Assembly: GCF_036346295.1 (NCBI RefSeq)
Contig: NZ_CP107819.1
Span: 1,302,001 to 1,366,000, forward strand
Reading direction: 5' to 3'
Length of the DNA stretch: 64,000 nucleotides
Origin: Streptomyces sp. NBC_00536
GTDB taxonomy: Bacteria; Actinomycetota; Actinomycetes; Streptomycetales; Streptomycetaceae
Positions 16,708 to 26,668 of the stretch are shown here, piece after piece. The position numbers and the translations under genes were made by a program. Under the pieces are notes generated by a model. The model was not told the DNA's origin. It made no database searches and worked only from the letters and a program-made list of their open reading frames with translations. Each line of letters begins with the position of its first letter. Position 1 is the stretch's first letter.

Positions 16708-16739
16708 CCGCCCCCGGACGCATCGGCGTCCGGGGGCGG
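16708..16739 (+). terminator. Stem-loop terminator after pfkA
   Basis: A perfect 14-bp stem (16708-16721 with 16726-16739) closes an ATCG loop, 20 bases after the pfkA stop and 41 before the next start codon. Confidence 0.85.
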
Positions 16740-16779
16740 CACTACTGTGGTGGGGCACCGCAGTCAAGGGAGTACACGC

Positions 16780-17736
16780 ATGAACCATCTCGCGCACGAC
16801 GGCATGGATATGGGCGACCTGCCGCCGTTCACCCTCGGGCGCGGGCTGGAGTTCTCGTTCGACGCCTTCTTCCTCATCGGCTCGCTGCTCGGGCTCGGCC
16901 TCTACCTCTGGGGCGTCCTGCGGCTGCGCGGGCGCGGCGACTCCTGGCCCGTGGGCCGGAGCATCGCCTTCACCATCGGCGTGCTCACCGTGATGCTGGT
17001 GATGTGCACCAAGCTGAACGACTACGGCATGGTCATGTTCAGCGTGCACATGATCCAGCACATGGTCATCAGCATGCTGACCCCGATCCTGCTGCTGCTC
17101 GGGGCGCCGGTGACGCTGGCCCTGCGCGCCCTGCCCCCGGCCGCCCGCGGCCACAAGGGGCCGCGCGAGCTGCTGCTGATGCTCCTGCACAGCCGCTACA
17201 TGAAGGTGATCACCCACCCGGTGTTCACCATCCCCATGTTCATCGCCAGCCTCTACGGCCTGTACTTCACCCCGCTCTTCGACTTCCTGATGGAGTCCAG
17301 GACCGGGCACATCGCGATGATGGTGCACTTCCTCGCCGTCGGCCTGATCTTCTTCTGGCCGATCATGGGCGTGGACCCGGGGCCGCACCGCCCCGGCTAT
17401 GTGATGCGGATGCTGGAACTCTTCGCGGGCATGCCCTTCCACGCCTTCTTCGGCATCGCGCTGATGATGGCGAGCGAGCCGATGATCAAGACGTACGACC
17501 ACCCGGCCGCGAGCCTCGGCGTCGACCCGCTGCTCGACCAGCAGTGGGGCGGCGGTATCGCCTGGGCCTTCAGCGAGATCCCCTCGGTGCTCGTCCTGAT
17601 CGCGCTGGTCTACCAGTGGTACCACTCCGAACAGCGGGCGGCGAAGCGCTCCGACCGCGCCGCCGACCGGGACGGCGACAAGGAGCTGGCGGAATACAAC
17701 GCATATCTGGCCTCGCTCCAAGCGCGTGGACAGTAG
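16780..17736 (+). CDS. Cytochrome c oxidase assembly protein, CtaG/Caa3-type
   Basis: A 318-aa membrane protein starting at ATG 16780 with AAGGGAG seven bases upstream. About seven helices carry conserved histidines (MIQHMVISM, MVHFLAVG, FHAFFGIALM) and a Met/His/Asp-rich N-terminus (MNHLAHDGMDMGD) suited to binding copper. This is the CtaG_Bsu/Caa3 family, linked to copper delivery to heme-copper oxidases. Two genes follow in the same direction. Confidence 0.88.
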   Translation: MNHLAHDGMDMGDLPPFTLGRGLEFSFDAFFLIGSLLGLGLYLWGVLRLRGRGDSWPVGRSIAFTIGVLTVMLVMCTKLNDYGMVMFSVHMIQHMVISMLTPILLLLGAPVTLALRALPPAARGHKGPRELLLMLLHSRYMKVITHPVFTIPMFIASLYGLYFTPLFDFLMESRTGHIAMMVHFLAVGLIFFWPIMGVDPGPHRPGYVMRMLELFAGMPFHAFFGIALMMASEPMIKTYDHPAASLGVDPLLDQQWGGGIAWAFSEIPSVLVLIALVYQWYHSEQRAAKRSDRAADRDGDKELAEYNAYLASLQARGQ

Positions 17737-17768
17737 CGCCGGGGCACCCGGGCGCGCCACCATGGGGC

Positions 17769-17927
17769 ATGACCGGATCTGTGAAGGCGATGGCCGTGCT
17801 CACCTGTGCCGCGCTGGTGGCGGTGGCCGCGTATTCGGTGGCCCTCGGCAGTAACGGCTGGCTGTGGTTCGGGTGGGTCGTACTGGGTCTGCTCACCGCG
17901 GGGATGGCCGCCTCCCGCAGCAGCTGA
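17769..17927 (+). CDS. Small two-helix membrane protein (52 aa)
   Basis: MTGSVKAMAVLTCAAL begins a protein with two hydrophobic segments (about residues 6-27 and 30-47) and a short polar end. ATG 17769 is preceded by a run of G. It fits neatly between the CtaG-type gene (32 bases upstream) and the acyltransferase gene (48 bases downstream) with good codon bias. Function unknown; possibly an accessory to either neighbour. Confidence 0.65.
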   Translation: MTGSVKAMAVLTCAALVAVAAYSVALGSNGWLWFGWVVLGLLTAGMAASRSS

Positions 17928-17975
17928 CCGTCCGTAGGATGGCGGTCACCACGGGGCGTCGACGGGAGCGGCCGG

Positions 17976-18686
17976 ATGTTCTACCACCTGCTCAAGCACG
18001 TACTCCTCGGACCGCTGCTGCGGCTGCTGTTCCGGCCGCGGATCGAGGGCATCGAGCACGTTCCGTCCGAGGGTGCCGCCATCGTCGCGGGCAATCACCT
18101 GTCCTTCTCGGACCACTTCCTGATGCCCGCGATCCTGCGGCGGCGGATCACCTTCCTCGCGAAGGCCGAGTACTTCACCGGGCCCGGGCTCAAGGGGCGG
18201 CTCACCGCCGCCTTCTTCCGCAGCGCGGGACAGATCCCGGTCGACCGCACCGGCAAGGACGCGGGTCAGGCGGCCCTGCGCGAGGGGCTCGGGGTACTGG
18301 CCCGGGGCGAGCTGCTGGGCATCTACCCGGAGGGCACCCGCTCGCACGACGGGCGGCTGTACAAGGGGAAGGTCGGGGTGGCCGCGATGGCGCTCGGCGC
18401 CCGGGTGCCCGTCGTGCCCTGCGCGATGGTCGGCACCTTCGAGATCCAGCCGCCGGGACAGAAGATCCCGAAGATCCGGCGGGTGACGATCCGCTTCGGT
18501 GCGCCGCTGGAGTTCAGCCGCTACGAAGGGCTGGAGAACGAGCGCGCCGTGCTGCGCGCCGTCACCGACGAGATCATGTACGCCGTCCTCGGCCTGTCCG
18601 GGCAGGAGTACGTCGACCGGTACGCCGCCGAGGTCAAGGCCGAGGAGGAGGAGACGCGGAAGAAGGCCCGGCGCACGGGGCGCTGA
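17976..18686 (+). CDS. 1-acyl-sn-glycerol-3-phosphate acyltransferase (PlsC-like)
   Basis: A 236-aa membrane-associated acyltransferase. The catalytic HX4D motif is NHLSFSD and the substrate-binding EGTR motif is YPEGTRSHDG, in the order and spacing expected. The hydrophobic N-terminal stretch YHLLKHVLLGPLLRLLF should anchor it in the membrane. It probably makes phosphatidic acid, although several paralogues with other acceptors exist in actinomycetes. The C-terminus is a charged helix rich in Glu/Lys/Arg. Confidence 0.9.
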   Translation: MFYHLLKHVLLGPLLRLLFRPRIEGIEHVPSEGAAIVAGNHLSFSDHFLMPAILRRRITFLAKAEYFTGPGLKGRLTAAFFRSAGQIPVDRTGKDAGQAALREGLGVLARGELLGIYPEGTRSHDGRLYKGKVGVAAMALGARVPVVPCAMVGTFEIQPPGQKIPKIRRVTIRFGAPLEFSRYEGLENERAVLRAVTDEIMYAVLGLSGQEYVDRYAAEVKAEEEETRKKARRTGR

Positions 18687-18749
18687 GCCTTCTCCCGCTG
18701 AGATTTCTCCCTACGGCTGTCCCGCTCGGCTACGAGGAGCCGGTCGTCC

Positions 18750-20417
18750 TCAACGGACGGCCGGAAGCTCCTCGCGGGCCGGCAGGTCGGACGCCGCGCT
18801 CTTGGTGAGCGACTTCGCGGCGGCCGGGGCCGGGGCGACCGGAGTGGCGTGCGGACCGCACTTCACGTCCTGCGCGTCGACCTTGCCGGTGAGCAGGTAG
18901 GTGTCCACCCGGGTGTTGATGCAGGGGTTCACCAGGCTGGTGACACCGTGCGAGCCCGCGTTCTGCTCGGTGATCAGACGCGAACCGGCGAGGCGGCGGT
19001 GCAGCTCGACGCCACCCTCGTACGGCGTGGCCGCGTCGCGCTCGGACTGGACGATCAGCACCGGAGCGATGGTGCCGCGCTTGGCGCCGACCTCGATCGG
19101 GTTGTACTGCTTGGACTTCCAGGTCGCGCAGGGCAGGTTCATCCACGCGTTGGACCAGGTCAGGAACGGGTACTTCTCGTTCAGCTTGGTGTTGTCCCGG
19201 TCCCACTTGGTCCAGCTGGTGGGCCACTTGGCGTCGGCGCACTCGACCGCGGTGTAGACGGCGTTGCCGTTCTCCGCGGAGATGTTCCCCTGGATGTCGC
19301 TCATGTCCGGGGTGTTGGCCTCGATCAGCGGCTTCTCGTCACCGGCCACCCACGCGGCGAAGGCCTGGGCGGTGGGCACCCACGAGGAGTCGTAGTACGG
19401 GGCCTTCTGGAAGAAGCCGAGCAGCTCGTTCGGGCCGACCGTTCCGCCGAGCGGCTTGGCCTTGGCCTGGGCGCGCAGCTGCAGCCACTTCGCCTCGACC
19501 TTGGCGCGGGTGTCGCCGATGTGGAAGACGTTGTCGTTCTTGGCGACCCAGTCCTCCCAGTCGTTCCAGCGCATCTGGAAGGCCACGTCCTGGCCGAGGT
19601 TGGCCTCGTACCAGATGTTGGACTGGTCCGGGTTGACCACGGAGTCGACGATCATGCGGCGCACGTGGGTCGGGAAGAGGGTCGCGTAGACCCCGCCCAT
19701 GTAGGTGCCGTAGGAGACGCCGAGGAAGTTCAGCTTCTTCTCGCCGAGGGCGGCGCGGATGACGTCCAGGTCGCGCGCCGCGTTCGGCGTGGTCATGAAC
19801 GGCAGCATCTCGCCGCTGCGCGCCTTGCAGCCGTCCGCGTAGTCGGCGGCGAGCTTGCGCTGGGCGTTCTTGTCGGCCACCGAGTCGGGGACCGGGTCGG
19901 CCTTGGGGGCCTTGACGAACTCCTGGGGGTCAATGCAGGAGATCGGCGCCGAGTGGCCGACGCCGCGGGGGTCGAAGCCCACGAAGTCGTACGCCTTGGC
20001 GGTGTTGACCCACAGCGGGCTGTTGGTGGTGGTCCGCTTCGGGAAGCGCATGCCGGAGCCACCGGGGCCGCCGGGGTTGTAGACGAGCGCGCCCTGGCGC
20101 TCGTCCTTGGTGCCCGTGCTGACGGCACGGTCGACCGCGAGGTCGATGGTCTTGCCGAACGGCTTGCGGTAGTCGAGCGGGACCTTGACCCAGCCGCACT
20201 GGATGGGGGCCGCGAAGCCCCAGTCGGCCGGGCAGTCCTTCCACTCGATCCCGCTGCGCGCCGCGCGGGCGGCGGCGATCTGGACGCCCACCGACTCGGC
20301 GGCGCCGTTGTCGTAGCTCGCCGGGGCCGCCGAGGCGGACGGCGCCAGCAGCAGGCTCGCCGCCAGCGTGCCGGTGATGAGAGTGGCAGCGCTCCCCAGC
20401 GCTGCGTTGCGTATCAC
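18750..20417 (-). CDS. Secreted alpha/beta hydrolase, tripeptidyl aminopeptidase type
   Basis: A 555-aa exported serine peptidase-like protein. The signal peptide ends near LLLAPSASAAP. The alpha/beta hydrolase domain shows oxyanion phrase NPGGPGGSG and nucleophile S235 in GVSYGTYMGG; the triad aspartate is probably in SERDAATPYEGG and the histidine in NAGSHGVT, within the TAP-type C-terminal domain. These resemble the Streptomyces Tap/Slp enzymes that remove tripeptides from secreted proteins. GTG 20417 has AGGGGGAA upstream. The last 25 residues are Ala/Pro-rich and low complexity. Confidence 0.92.
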   Translation of the reverse strand: MIRNAALGSAATLITGTLAASLLLAPSASAAPASYDNGAAESVGVQIAAARAARSGIEWKDCPADWGFAAPIQCGWVKVPLDYRKPFGKTIDLAVDRAVSTGTKDERQGALVYNPGGPGGSGMRFPKRTTTNSPLWVNTAKAYDFVGFDPRGVGHSAPISCIDPQEFVKAPKADPVPDSVADKNAQRKLAADYADGCKARSGEMLPFMTTPNAARDLDVIRAALGEKKLNFLGVSYGTYMGGVYATLFPTHVRRMIVDSVVNPDQSNIWYEANLGQDVAFQMRWNDWEDWVAKNDNVFHIGDTRAKVEAKWLQLRAQAKAKPLGGTVGPNELLGFFQKAPYYDSSWVPTAQAFAAWVAGDEKPLIEANTPDMSDIQGNISAENGNAVYTAVECADAKWPTSWTKWDRDNTKLNEKYPFLTWSNAWMNLPCATWKSKQYNPIEVGAKRGTIAPVLIVQSERDAATPYEGGVELHRRLAGSRLITEQNAGSHGVTSLVNPCINTRVDTYLLTGKVDAQDVKCGPHATPVAPAPAAAKSLTKSAASDLPAREELPAVR

Positions 20418-20610
20418 GTGGTTGTTCCCCCTGCGTCAGGTGCCGCCGTGGGCGGCCGACTTCGGACACGTGCATATGACGTGCAGGGGGATCTTCGCGC
20501 CTGACCTATACGCGACAACAGAGCGCGGTCATGTTTTTTGCCAACCCGATATCCGGATTGAGGTGTACCGCTGAGCGGTGTCCCGGTTCGTCCCGGGATC
20601 AGCAAAATCA

Positions 20611-20632
20611 GCCCCGCCGGCGTTTGAGGCGC
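20611..20632. repeat. Copy of a dispersed intergenic repeat (core CGCCGGCGTTTGAGGCG)
   Basis: The phrase CCCCGCCGGCGTTTGAGGCG lies in the gap between the urease operon end and the secreted hydrolase. I recognise this core as an intergenic element found many times in Streptomyces genomes; in this window I see it only once. Confidence 0.5.
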
Positions 20633-20678
20633 CCCCGGAGGGCAGAAGGGCCGCCAGGCGGCCGCGACACGGCGAACG

Positions 20679-21478
20679 CTAGCTGTACGTGCGCAACGCC
20701 TCGTCCAACACCGCGCGCAGCGCCAGCGCGTCCGCGGCCAGCGCCGTGACCAGCACGGCGGGCCCGGCCAGCGGGGTGACGGCCGCCAGCTCGCCCAGCA
20801 TCGCGGCGGCGGGCGGCCGCCCGTCGAAGGCCGGGTCGACGATGAGCAGTTGACCCAGCGCCCGGTGTCCGGCGAGTCCGGCCGGGCCGTCCCAGCCACC
20901 GGGGGCGCCCGGACCGCAGGCGAGTTCCTGGTCCAGCAGCGGCGAGCCGTCCCGGTGGACGGTGAGCCGGCTGCGCAGCAGGCCCGACGGCTCGCCGGCC
21001 CGGCCCAGCACCTGCTCCTCGCGCAGCACCAGCCGTGCGGTGGCGGCCAGTTCGACCCGGGTGCGCACCCACAGGTCACTGCCCTGGACCGAGACCAGCT
21101 GCTCGGGCAGCCAGCGCACCGCCGCGCCCTCGTCCAGGGTCAGCGTGGTCTCGTACAGCGCGGGCGCGCCGCCCCGGCCGGGCAGGGCGAGGGTGGCGGC
21201 GGCCGTCCCGAGGGCGAGCCGGGCGCCGGGGCCCGCGCTCGCCTCGACGGTGAGGTGGTCCCCGCCGAGCGGTGCGCTCATCGCCCCGACGAGGGTGACC
21301 CGCGCCTCCCCCGGGTCGCTCCCCCGGGTGCGGCGCAGCGCGAAGGGACCCTCCCCGTGGAGCAGGGGCAGGGCGGTGCCGCCGCGGCCGTCGGCGACGG
21401 CGCGGATGCGGGCGGTGGCCCGCAGCCCCGCGGCCGGTACGGCCGGAGCGGGGGCCCCGGCCGGGGCCGCGGCGGTGG

Positions 21479-21482
<4 letters not shown>
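20679..21482 (-). CDS. ureD: Urease accessory protein UreD/UreH
   Basis: A 267-aa member of the UreD family, the scaffold that binds apo-urease and recruits UreF and UreG during nickel insertion. Visible landmarks are [31 protein letters not shown] and [20 protein letters not shown]. The GTG at 21482 overlaps the ureG stop as GTGA, so translation is coupled; earlier in-frame starts would run deep into ureG. It is the last gene of the urease operon. Confidence 0.9.
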
Positions 21483-22165
<683 letters not shown>

Positions 22166-22209
22166 GGGGGCTCCTTGGGGGCGGGGCGGGTCGGGTGAGT
22201 CGGGTGCTT

Positions 22210-22884
22210 TCAGGAGGCGAAGAGGCGTACGGGCCAGGCCGCGTGCGCCTCGGCGGCGATCTCCAGCAGCGGGGAGGAGGCGGCGGGCAGCGCCTCCGGC
22301 CCGGCGGAGAGGGCGAGCCGGGCGGCGTCCGCCGCCCGGGCGGCCACCTCGTCCAGGGCCGGAGCGAGCCGGGCGAGCACCCCGCTCGCCTCGAAGGGGT
22401 CCAGGCCCAGCAGCCGCACGGTCGCGGTGGCCGGTCCCCCGACGGCCTCGTACGCCGCCACGTGCGCGGCGTCGAGCGGCCCGAGCCCGGCGGCCCGGGC
22501 GGTGACGCCGAGCACCACGGGCTGGTGGGCCCCGCGCGGGAAGGCGGCGGCCAGCGCTTCGAGTTCCGCCGAGGGCCAGGTGGCCCGGGCGGCCCGGAGC
22601 AGCTGGCGGCCGAGCCGCCGGGCGGCGGCCCGCAGCGCGGGCGACGGCGTACGGGCGTCGGCGGCGGCGTCCAGGACGGCGGGGTCCATGCCGAGGGCGG
22701 CCGCGGCGGCCAGCGCGGCCGCGACCAGTCCCGCGGTGTGCAGCCGTCCCCGGCAGAACGCTTCGAGCGTGACGTCGTCATGGATGCGGCCCGCCTTGAC
22801 GGCGGCCTCGGCCCCGCCGGAGTGCGCGTGGCCTCCGGCGGGGAAGCGGCCGTCGGCGAGGACGAGCAGGGCTGCGAGGCTCAT
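22210..22884 (-). CDS. ureF: Urease accessory protein UreF
   Basis: A 224-aa all-helical protein that works with UreD and UreG in apo-urease activation. The N-terminus [19 protein letters not shown] is the conserved UreF start region. The rest is alanine-rich helix with [15 protein letters not shown] near the end. It begins 14 bases after ureC and is followed by ureG after 44 bases. Confidence 0.9.
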   Translation of the reverse strand: MSLAALLVLADGRFPAGGHAHSGGAEAAVKAGRIHDDVTLEAFCRGRLHTAGLVAAALAAAAALGMDPAVLDAAADARTPSPALRAAARRLGRQLLRAARATWPSAELEALAAAFPRGAHQPVVLGVTARAAGLGPLDAAHVAAYEAVGGPATATVRLLGLDPFEASGVLARLAPALDEVAARAADAARLALSAGPEALPAASSPLLEIAAEAHAAWPVRLFAS

Positions 22885-22897
22885 CAGAACAGGCCCA

Positions 22898-24619
22898 TCA
22901 GAACAAGAAGTAACGCTGGGCCATGGGGAGTTCCGCCGCGGGGGCGGGTTCCACGACCTCGCCGTCGATGGTCACGGTGAAGGTGTCCGCGTCCACCTCG
23001 ACGCGCGGGCGCGCGTCGTTGTTGCGCATGTCCTCCTTGGTGACCTTGCGGGTGCTCTCGATCGCCACGAACGACTTGCCCAGCTCCAGGCGTTCGGGCA
23101 GGCCGTCCTCGATGGCGGGCTGGGAAGTGAAGTTGAGCGAGTTGTAGGCGGCCGACCGGCCGGTGGCGCCGAACATGGGCCGGGGCAGCACGGGCTGCGG
23201 GGTGGGGATGGAGCCGTTGGCGTCGCCCATCTGCGCGTAGGCGATCTGGCCGCCCTTGACCACCACGTCGGGCTTGACCCCGAAGAAGGCGGGGTTCCAC
23301 ATCACCAGGTCGGCGAGCTTGCCGGTCTCGACCGAGCCGATCTCGCGGGCGAGGCCCTGGGCCACGGCCGGGTTGATCGTGTACTTGGCGACGTAGCGCC
23401 GCACCCGGTGGTTGTCGGCGGGTCCGTCGCCCGGCAGGAAGCCGCGCCGCTTCTTCATCACGTGCGCGGTCTGCCAGGTCCGCATGACGACCTCGCCGAT
23501 CCGGCCCATCGCCTGGGCGTCGGAGGAGATGATCGAGATGGCGCCGAGGTCGTGCAGGACGTCCTCGGCCGCGATGGTGGAGGGCCGGATCCGGGACTCG
23601 GCGAAGGCGAGGTCCTCGGGCACGGCGGGGTTGAGGTGGTGGCAGACCATCAGCATGTCGAGGTGTTCCTCGATGGTGTTGACGGTGTGCGGCCGGGTCG
23701 GGTTGGTCGAACTGGGCAGGATGTTCGGCTCGGAGACCACGGTGATGATGTCGGGTGCGTGCCCGCCGCCCGCGCCCTCGGTGTGGTACGAGTGGATGGT
23801 CCGCCCGCCGATGGCCGCGAGGGTGTCGGCGACGAACCCGGCCTCGTTGAGGGTGTCCGTGTGGATGGCGACCTGCGCCCCGGTCTCGTCGCAGACGCTC
23901 AGGCAGGCGTCGATGACGGCGGGGGTGGCCCCCCAGTCCTCGTGGATCTTGAAGCCGAGGGCGCCGCCGCGCAGCTGGGAGTACATGGCGTCGCGGGACA
24001 TGGTGGTGCCCTTGCCCAGCAGGCCGATGTTGACCGGGGAGTTCTCCAGCGCGGCGAACATCCGGGCGAGGTGCCAGGGACCGGGGGTGACCGTGGTCGC
24101 CTTGGAGCCTTCGGCGGGGCCGGTGCCGCCGCCGACGAGCGTGGTGATGCCGGAGGCGAGGGCCTCGTCGATGATGGTCGGCGAGATGAAGTGGACGTGG
24201 GTGTCGATGCCGCCCGCGGTGACGATCTTCCCGTTGCCCGCGATGATCTCGGTCTCGGGGCCGATGACGAGTGTCGGCTCAACCCCGTCCATGGTGTCCG
24301 GGTTGCCCGCCTTGCCGATGCCGCAGATCCGGCCGTCGCGGATGCCGATATCGGCCTTCACGATGCCCCAGTGGTCCAGCACGACCGCGCCGGTGATCAC
24401 GGTGTCGGGCGCGCCCTCGGCGCGGGTGGTGCGGGCCTGGCCCATCGACTCGCGGATCACCTTGCCGCCGCCGAAGACCGCTTCGTCGCCGGAACGTCCG
24501 GGACCGCCGCTGAGGTCCTGCTCGATCTCGACGAAGAGGTCGGTGTCGGCCAGCCGGATCCGGTCACCCGCGGTCGGCCCGAAGAGGTCGGCGTACTCCT
24601 GCCGCGTCAGCTCAGCCAT
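22898..24619 (-). CDS. ureC: Urease alpha subunit
   Basis: The 573-aa catalytic subunit hydrolysing urea to ammonia and carbamate. The dinickel site is complete: HVHF for two metal-binding histidines, the carbamylated lysine in [12 protein letters not shown] (around residue 222), further ligand histidines in [10 protein letters not shown] and [14 protein letters not shown], the mobile-flap histidine region MVCHHLNP, and the aspartate in SSDAQAMGR. It overlaps the end of ureB by eight bases. Length and motif order match bacterial UreC. Confidence 0.98.
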   Translation of the reverse strand: MAELTRQEYADLFGPTAGDRIRLADTDLFVEIEQDLSGGPGRSGDEAVFGGGKVIRESMGQARTTRAEGAPDTVITGAVVLDHWGIVKADIGIRDGRICGIGKAGNPDTMDGVEPTLVIGPETEIIAGNGKIVTAGGIDTHVHFISPTIIDEALASGITTLVGGGTGPAEGSKATTVTPGPWHLARMFAALENSPVNIGLLGKGTTMSRDAMYSQLRGGALGFKIHEDWGATPAVIDACLSVCDETGAQVAIHTDTLNEAGFVADTLAAIGGRTIHSYHTEGAGGGHAPDIITVVSEPNILPSSTNPTRPHTVNTIEEHLDMLMVCHHLNPAVPEDLAFAESRIRPSTIAAEDVLHDLGAISIISSDAQAMGRIGEVVMRTWQTAHVMKKRRGFLPGDGPADNHRVRRYVAKYTINPAVAQGLAREIGSVETGKLADLVMWNPAFFGVKPDVVVKGGQIAYAQMGDANGSIPTPQPVLPRPMFGATGRSAAYNSLNFTSQPAIEDGLPERLELGKSFVAIESTRKVTKEDMRNNDARPRVEVDADTFTVTIDGEVVEPAPAAELPMAQRYFLF

Positions 24620-24923
24620 CGAGCGGCCCTCCGGTCTCCCCGCGCAGCCCGGGCACGACCCGCAGCCCGGCGAGCGGTACGAGTTCCACCGCGACCGGGA
24701 TGCCCGGCTCGAAGCGGACGGCCGTACCGGCCGCGATGTTCAGCCGGAGCCCGTGGGCGGCCGGCCGGTCGAAGTCCAGGCCGGGGTTGACCTCGGCGAA
24801 GTGGTAGTGGGAGCCGACCTGGACGGGCCGGTCGGCAGCGTTGAGCACGGTGAGACGGGTGACGGCGCGGCCCTCGTTGAGGCGCACCGGCCCGTCCCCG
24901 AAGCGGATTTCGCCGGGGATCAT
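24612..24923 (-). CDS. ureB: Urease beta subunit
   Basis: A 103-aa structural subunit. [18 protein letters not shown] at the N-terminus and [17 protein letters not shown] are diagnostic. It is a separate gene, not fused to the gamma subunit. It begins 15 bases after ureA and overlaps ureC, as expected for equimolar synthesis. Confidence 0.97.
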   Translation of the reverse strand: MIPGEIRFGDGPVRLNEGRAVTRLTVLNAADRPVQVGSHYHFAEVNPGLDFDRPAAHGLRLNIAAGTAVRFEPGIPVAVELVPLAGLRVVPGLRGETGGPLDG

Positions 24924-24938
24924 GACGGGTACTGCCTC

Positions 24939-25241
24939 TCAGACGATGGGGTCGTGAACGGTGACGAGCTTGGTGCCGTCGGGGAAGGTCGCTTCGACCT
25001 GGACGTCGTGGATCATCTCGGGGATGCCCTCCATGACCTCCGCCCTGGTCAGCACGGTCCGCCCGGAGGCCATCAGTTCGGCCACCGTCCGGCCGTCGCG
25101 GGCCCCTTCGAGGATGTGGGTGGTGATCAGCGCGATCACCTCGGGGTGGTTGAGGAGGACCCCGCGCGCCCTTCGCTTCTCAGCCACATCGGCTGCCACA
25201 TGGATCAGGAGTCTTTCCTGCTCGTGCGGTGTGAGTTGCAC
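24939..25241 (-). CDS. ureA: Urease gamma subunit
   Basis: A 100-aa subunit when read from GTG 25241 ([20 protein letters not shown]), the usual family N-terminus. In-frame starts exist further up (ATG 25265, GTG 25307), none with a strong ribosome site, and would add up to 22 basic residues. Landmarks include [24 protein letters not shown] and the C-terminal [10 protein letters not shown]. First gene of ureABCFGD. Confidence 0.95.
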   Translation of the reverse strand: MQLTPHEQERLLIHVAADVAEKRRARGVLLNHPEVIALITTHILEGARDGRTVAELMASGRTVLTRAEVMEGIPEMIHDVQVEATFPDGTKLVTVHDPIV

Positions 25242-25598
25242 CCGTATCACCCGGTTTCTCGACATCTTCGACTGCGCGCCGTGCGAGACCCTATCCGCCT
25301 TCAACACTTTGTTGACCTGCCCATATGCCGCTCAAGCAGTTCTTGTCCAACGAGGGACAAGACTTTCCGGAGCGCACACCCTGGCTTTGCCATGTCTTGG
25401 CTGAATACAGACGGTTGGAGCCCCGGCCCGGCCCTCTGTCCGATGCCAGGCCGACGTCACGCTAGGGCGCCGGGTTTTCCGTCTCGTTAACTCACGTTTC
25501 CACCGGGGACCGGGTTCAGCGGCCCCTTATTCCCGGGCTCCGCGTCGTATACGGCGGTAGCTTGACCCCGGGCGACCCGCCCCCGACAAGGGAGAAAT
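25242..25598. other. Divergent promoter region between ureA and a VOC-family gene
   Basis: The gap of about 350 bases has a lower-GC stretch (25290-25400). It contains the 22-bp inverted repeat at 25341-25362 and no credible gene. Promoters for the urease operon (minus) and the VOC gene (plus) should both lie here. Confidence 0.5.
25341..25362. promoter_or_regulatory. Inverted repeat TCTTGTCC-N6-GGACAAGA upstream of urease operon
   Basis: Both 8-base arms match perfectly around the spacer AACGAG. The element is 100 bases upstream of the favoured ureA start (34 bases from the most upstream one). It does not resemble the GlnR or Nur consensus as I know them, so the regulator is unknown. Confidence 0.55.
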
Positions 25599-25988
25599 GT
25601 GTACTACAACCCCGTACGCCACATCACCTTCGACGCACTCGACCCCTACAAGGTGGCCGGGTTCTGGGCCGCGGTGACCGGCTACTCGATGCAGGCGGAC
25701 GATTTCGAGGGAGACCCCGAGATCCTGCTGACCACCGACCAGCCCGGGGTGCCGGGACTGCTCTTCATCCGGGTGCCCGACGCCAAAAGCGTGAAGAACC
25801 GGGTACACCTGGACATTTCGCCGCCCACGGGCACCCGTGACGAAATGGTCGAGCGCCTGCTGGGCCTCGGCGCGCGGGTCGTGGACGACCAGCGCCGCGC
25901 GGACGGCACCGGCTGGGTGGTCCTGGCCGACCCCGAGGGCAACGAGCTGTGCATAGAGCGCAGCGGCCCGGAGCGCGGTCAGGGCTGA
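25599..25988 (+). CDS. VOC (glyoxalase/bleomycin-resistance fold) family protein
   Basis: A 129-aa protein starting at GTG 25599 with AAGGGAG just upstream; the overlapping ATG at 25597 is in another frame. Two beta-alpha-beta modules are recognisable, with ITFDALDPYKVAGFWAAVTGY at the start and a C-terminal strand LADPEGNELCIE holding a typical metal-side glutamate. Function could be a small-molecule lyase or a binding protein. Its 3' end lies inside a 16-bp tandem repeat. Confidence 0.88.
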   Translation: MYYNPVRHITFDALDPYKVAGFWAAVTGYSMQADDFEGDPEILLTTDQPGVPGLLFIRVPDAKSVKNRVHLDISPPTGTRDEMVERLLGLGARVVDDQRRADGTGWVVLADPEGNELCIERSGPERGQG

Positions 25989-26038
25989 CAGCGGTCAGGT
26001 CTGGGCGCGGCCACGTCTGGGCGCGGTCAGTTCTGACA
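25975..26038 (+). repeat. 16-bp tandem repeat, four copies, spanning two converging gene ends
   Basis: Units start at 25975, 25991, 26007 and 26023. All begin GCGG(T/C)CA; the first and last end CTGACA and the middle two end TCTGGGC. The array contains the VOC stop codon (25986-25988) and runs into the last codons of the converging ATPase gene. Confidence 0.9.
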
Positions 26039-26473
26039 GGCGGGGCGGGCCGCGGGGGCGGTCCAGGGCAGGGCGATCCACACGGTCTTGCCGCCGTCCT
26101 CGGTGGGGCTCACCGAGAGCCGCCCGCCCGATTCCGCCGTGAGCCAGCGGATGATGACCATACCCCGGCCGTTGTCCTGCTGGACCGCGGCCGGGAGCCG
26201 CTTGGGCCAGCGCGGGTGACTGTCGGTCACCCCGACCCGGAGCAGTTCCTCGCGCTCCAGGCGGATGTCGACGGTGAAGGTGGGCGACTGCCCGAAGGTG
26301 TGCTGCACCGCGTTGGTGGCGAGTTCCGAGACGATCAGCCGGACGGTGTCCGCGGTGTCGGCGTCATCGGGAAGTCCCCATCCGCTGAGCACGTCCGCCA
26401 CATAGCGGCGGGCAGTGGAGACCGAGGCGGGATCGCTCGGCAGAGTGACGGATGCTTCCTGGTGGTCTGCCAT
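26027..26473 (-). CDS. Anti-sigma-type serine/threonine ATPase (HATPase_c_2 fold)
   Basis: A 148-aa RsbW-like ATP-binding protein. The start ATG 26473 has GGGA eight bases upstream. The N-box is visible as LIVSELATNAVQHT and the G-box as DNGRGMVIIRWL, giving a Bergerat-type nucleotide pocket. Such small kinases act as anti-sigma factors or partner switches. It is divergent from an XRE-DUF5753 regulator that is followed by a DUF397 gene, a trio repeated many times in Streptomyces and tied to development through abaA/whiJ-like loci. Confidence 0.9.
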   Translation of the reverse strand: MADHQEASVTLPSDPASVSTARRYVADVLSGWGLPDDADTADTVRLIVSELATNAVQHTFGQSPTFTVDIRLEREELLRVGVTDSHPRWPKRLPAAVQQDNGRGMVIIRWLTAESGGRLSVSPTEDGGKTVWIALPWTAPAARPACQN

Positions 26474-26668
26474 GGCGCGGTCCCTTTCCCACCGGAGCGC
26501 AATGCCCCGGATCTGTGCTGAGCGCCAGAGTGCCACTCATTGTCCCGGCCCGGCTGCCGTTCACCCAAGATCTGCATATATCTGTCCCTCGTTGCGGTGA
26601 ACTCTGCTACGGAAGACCGTATTTGGACGGCAGACTGGTGCGAGCTGTGCCGGTGGAAGGAGGCGGGT

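Noticed and set aside
26569..26584. AGAT...ATCT pseudo-palindrome in the ATPase/XRE divergent gap
   Set aside because: Arms are only four bases long and AT-rich; no better than expected by chance in a promoter.
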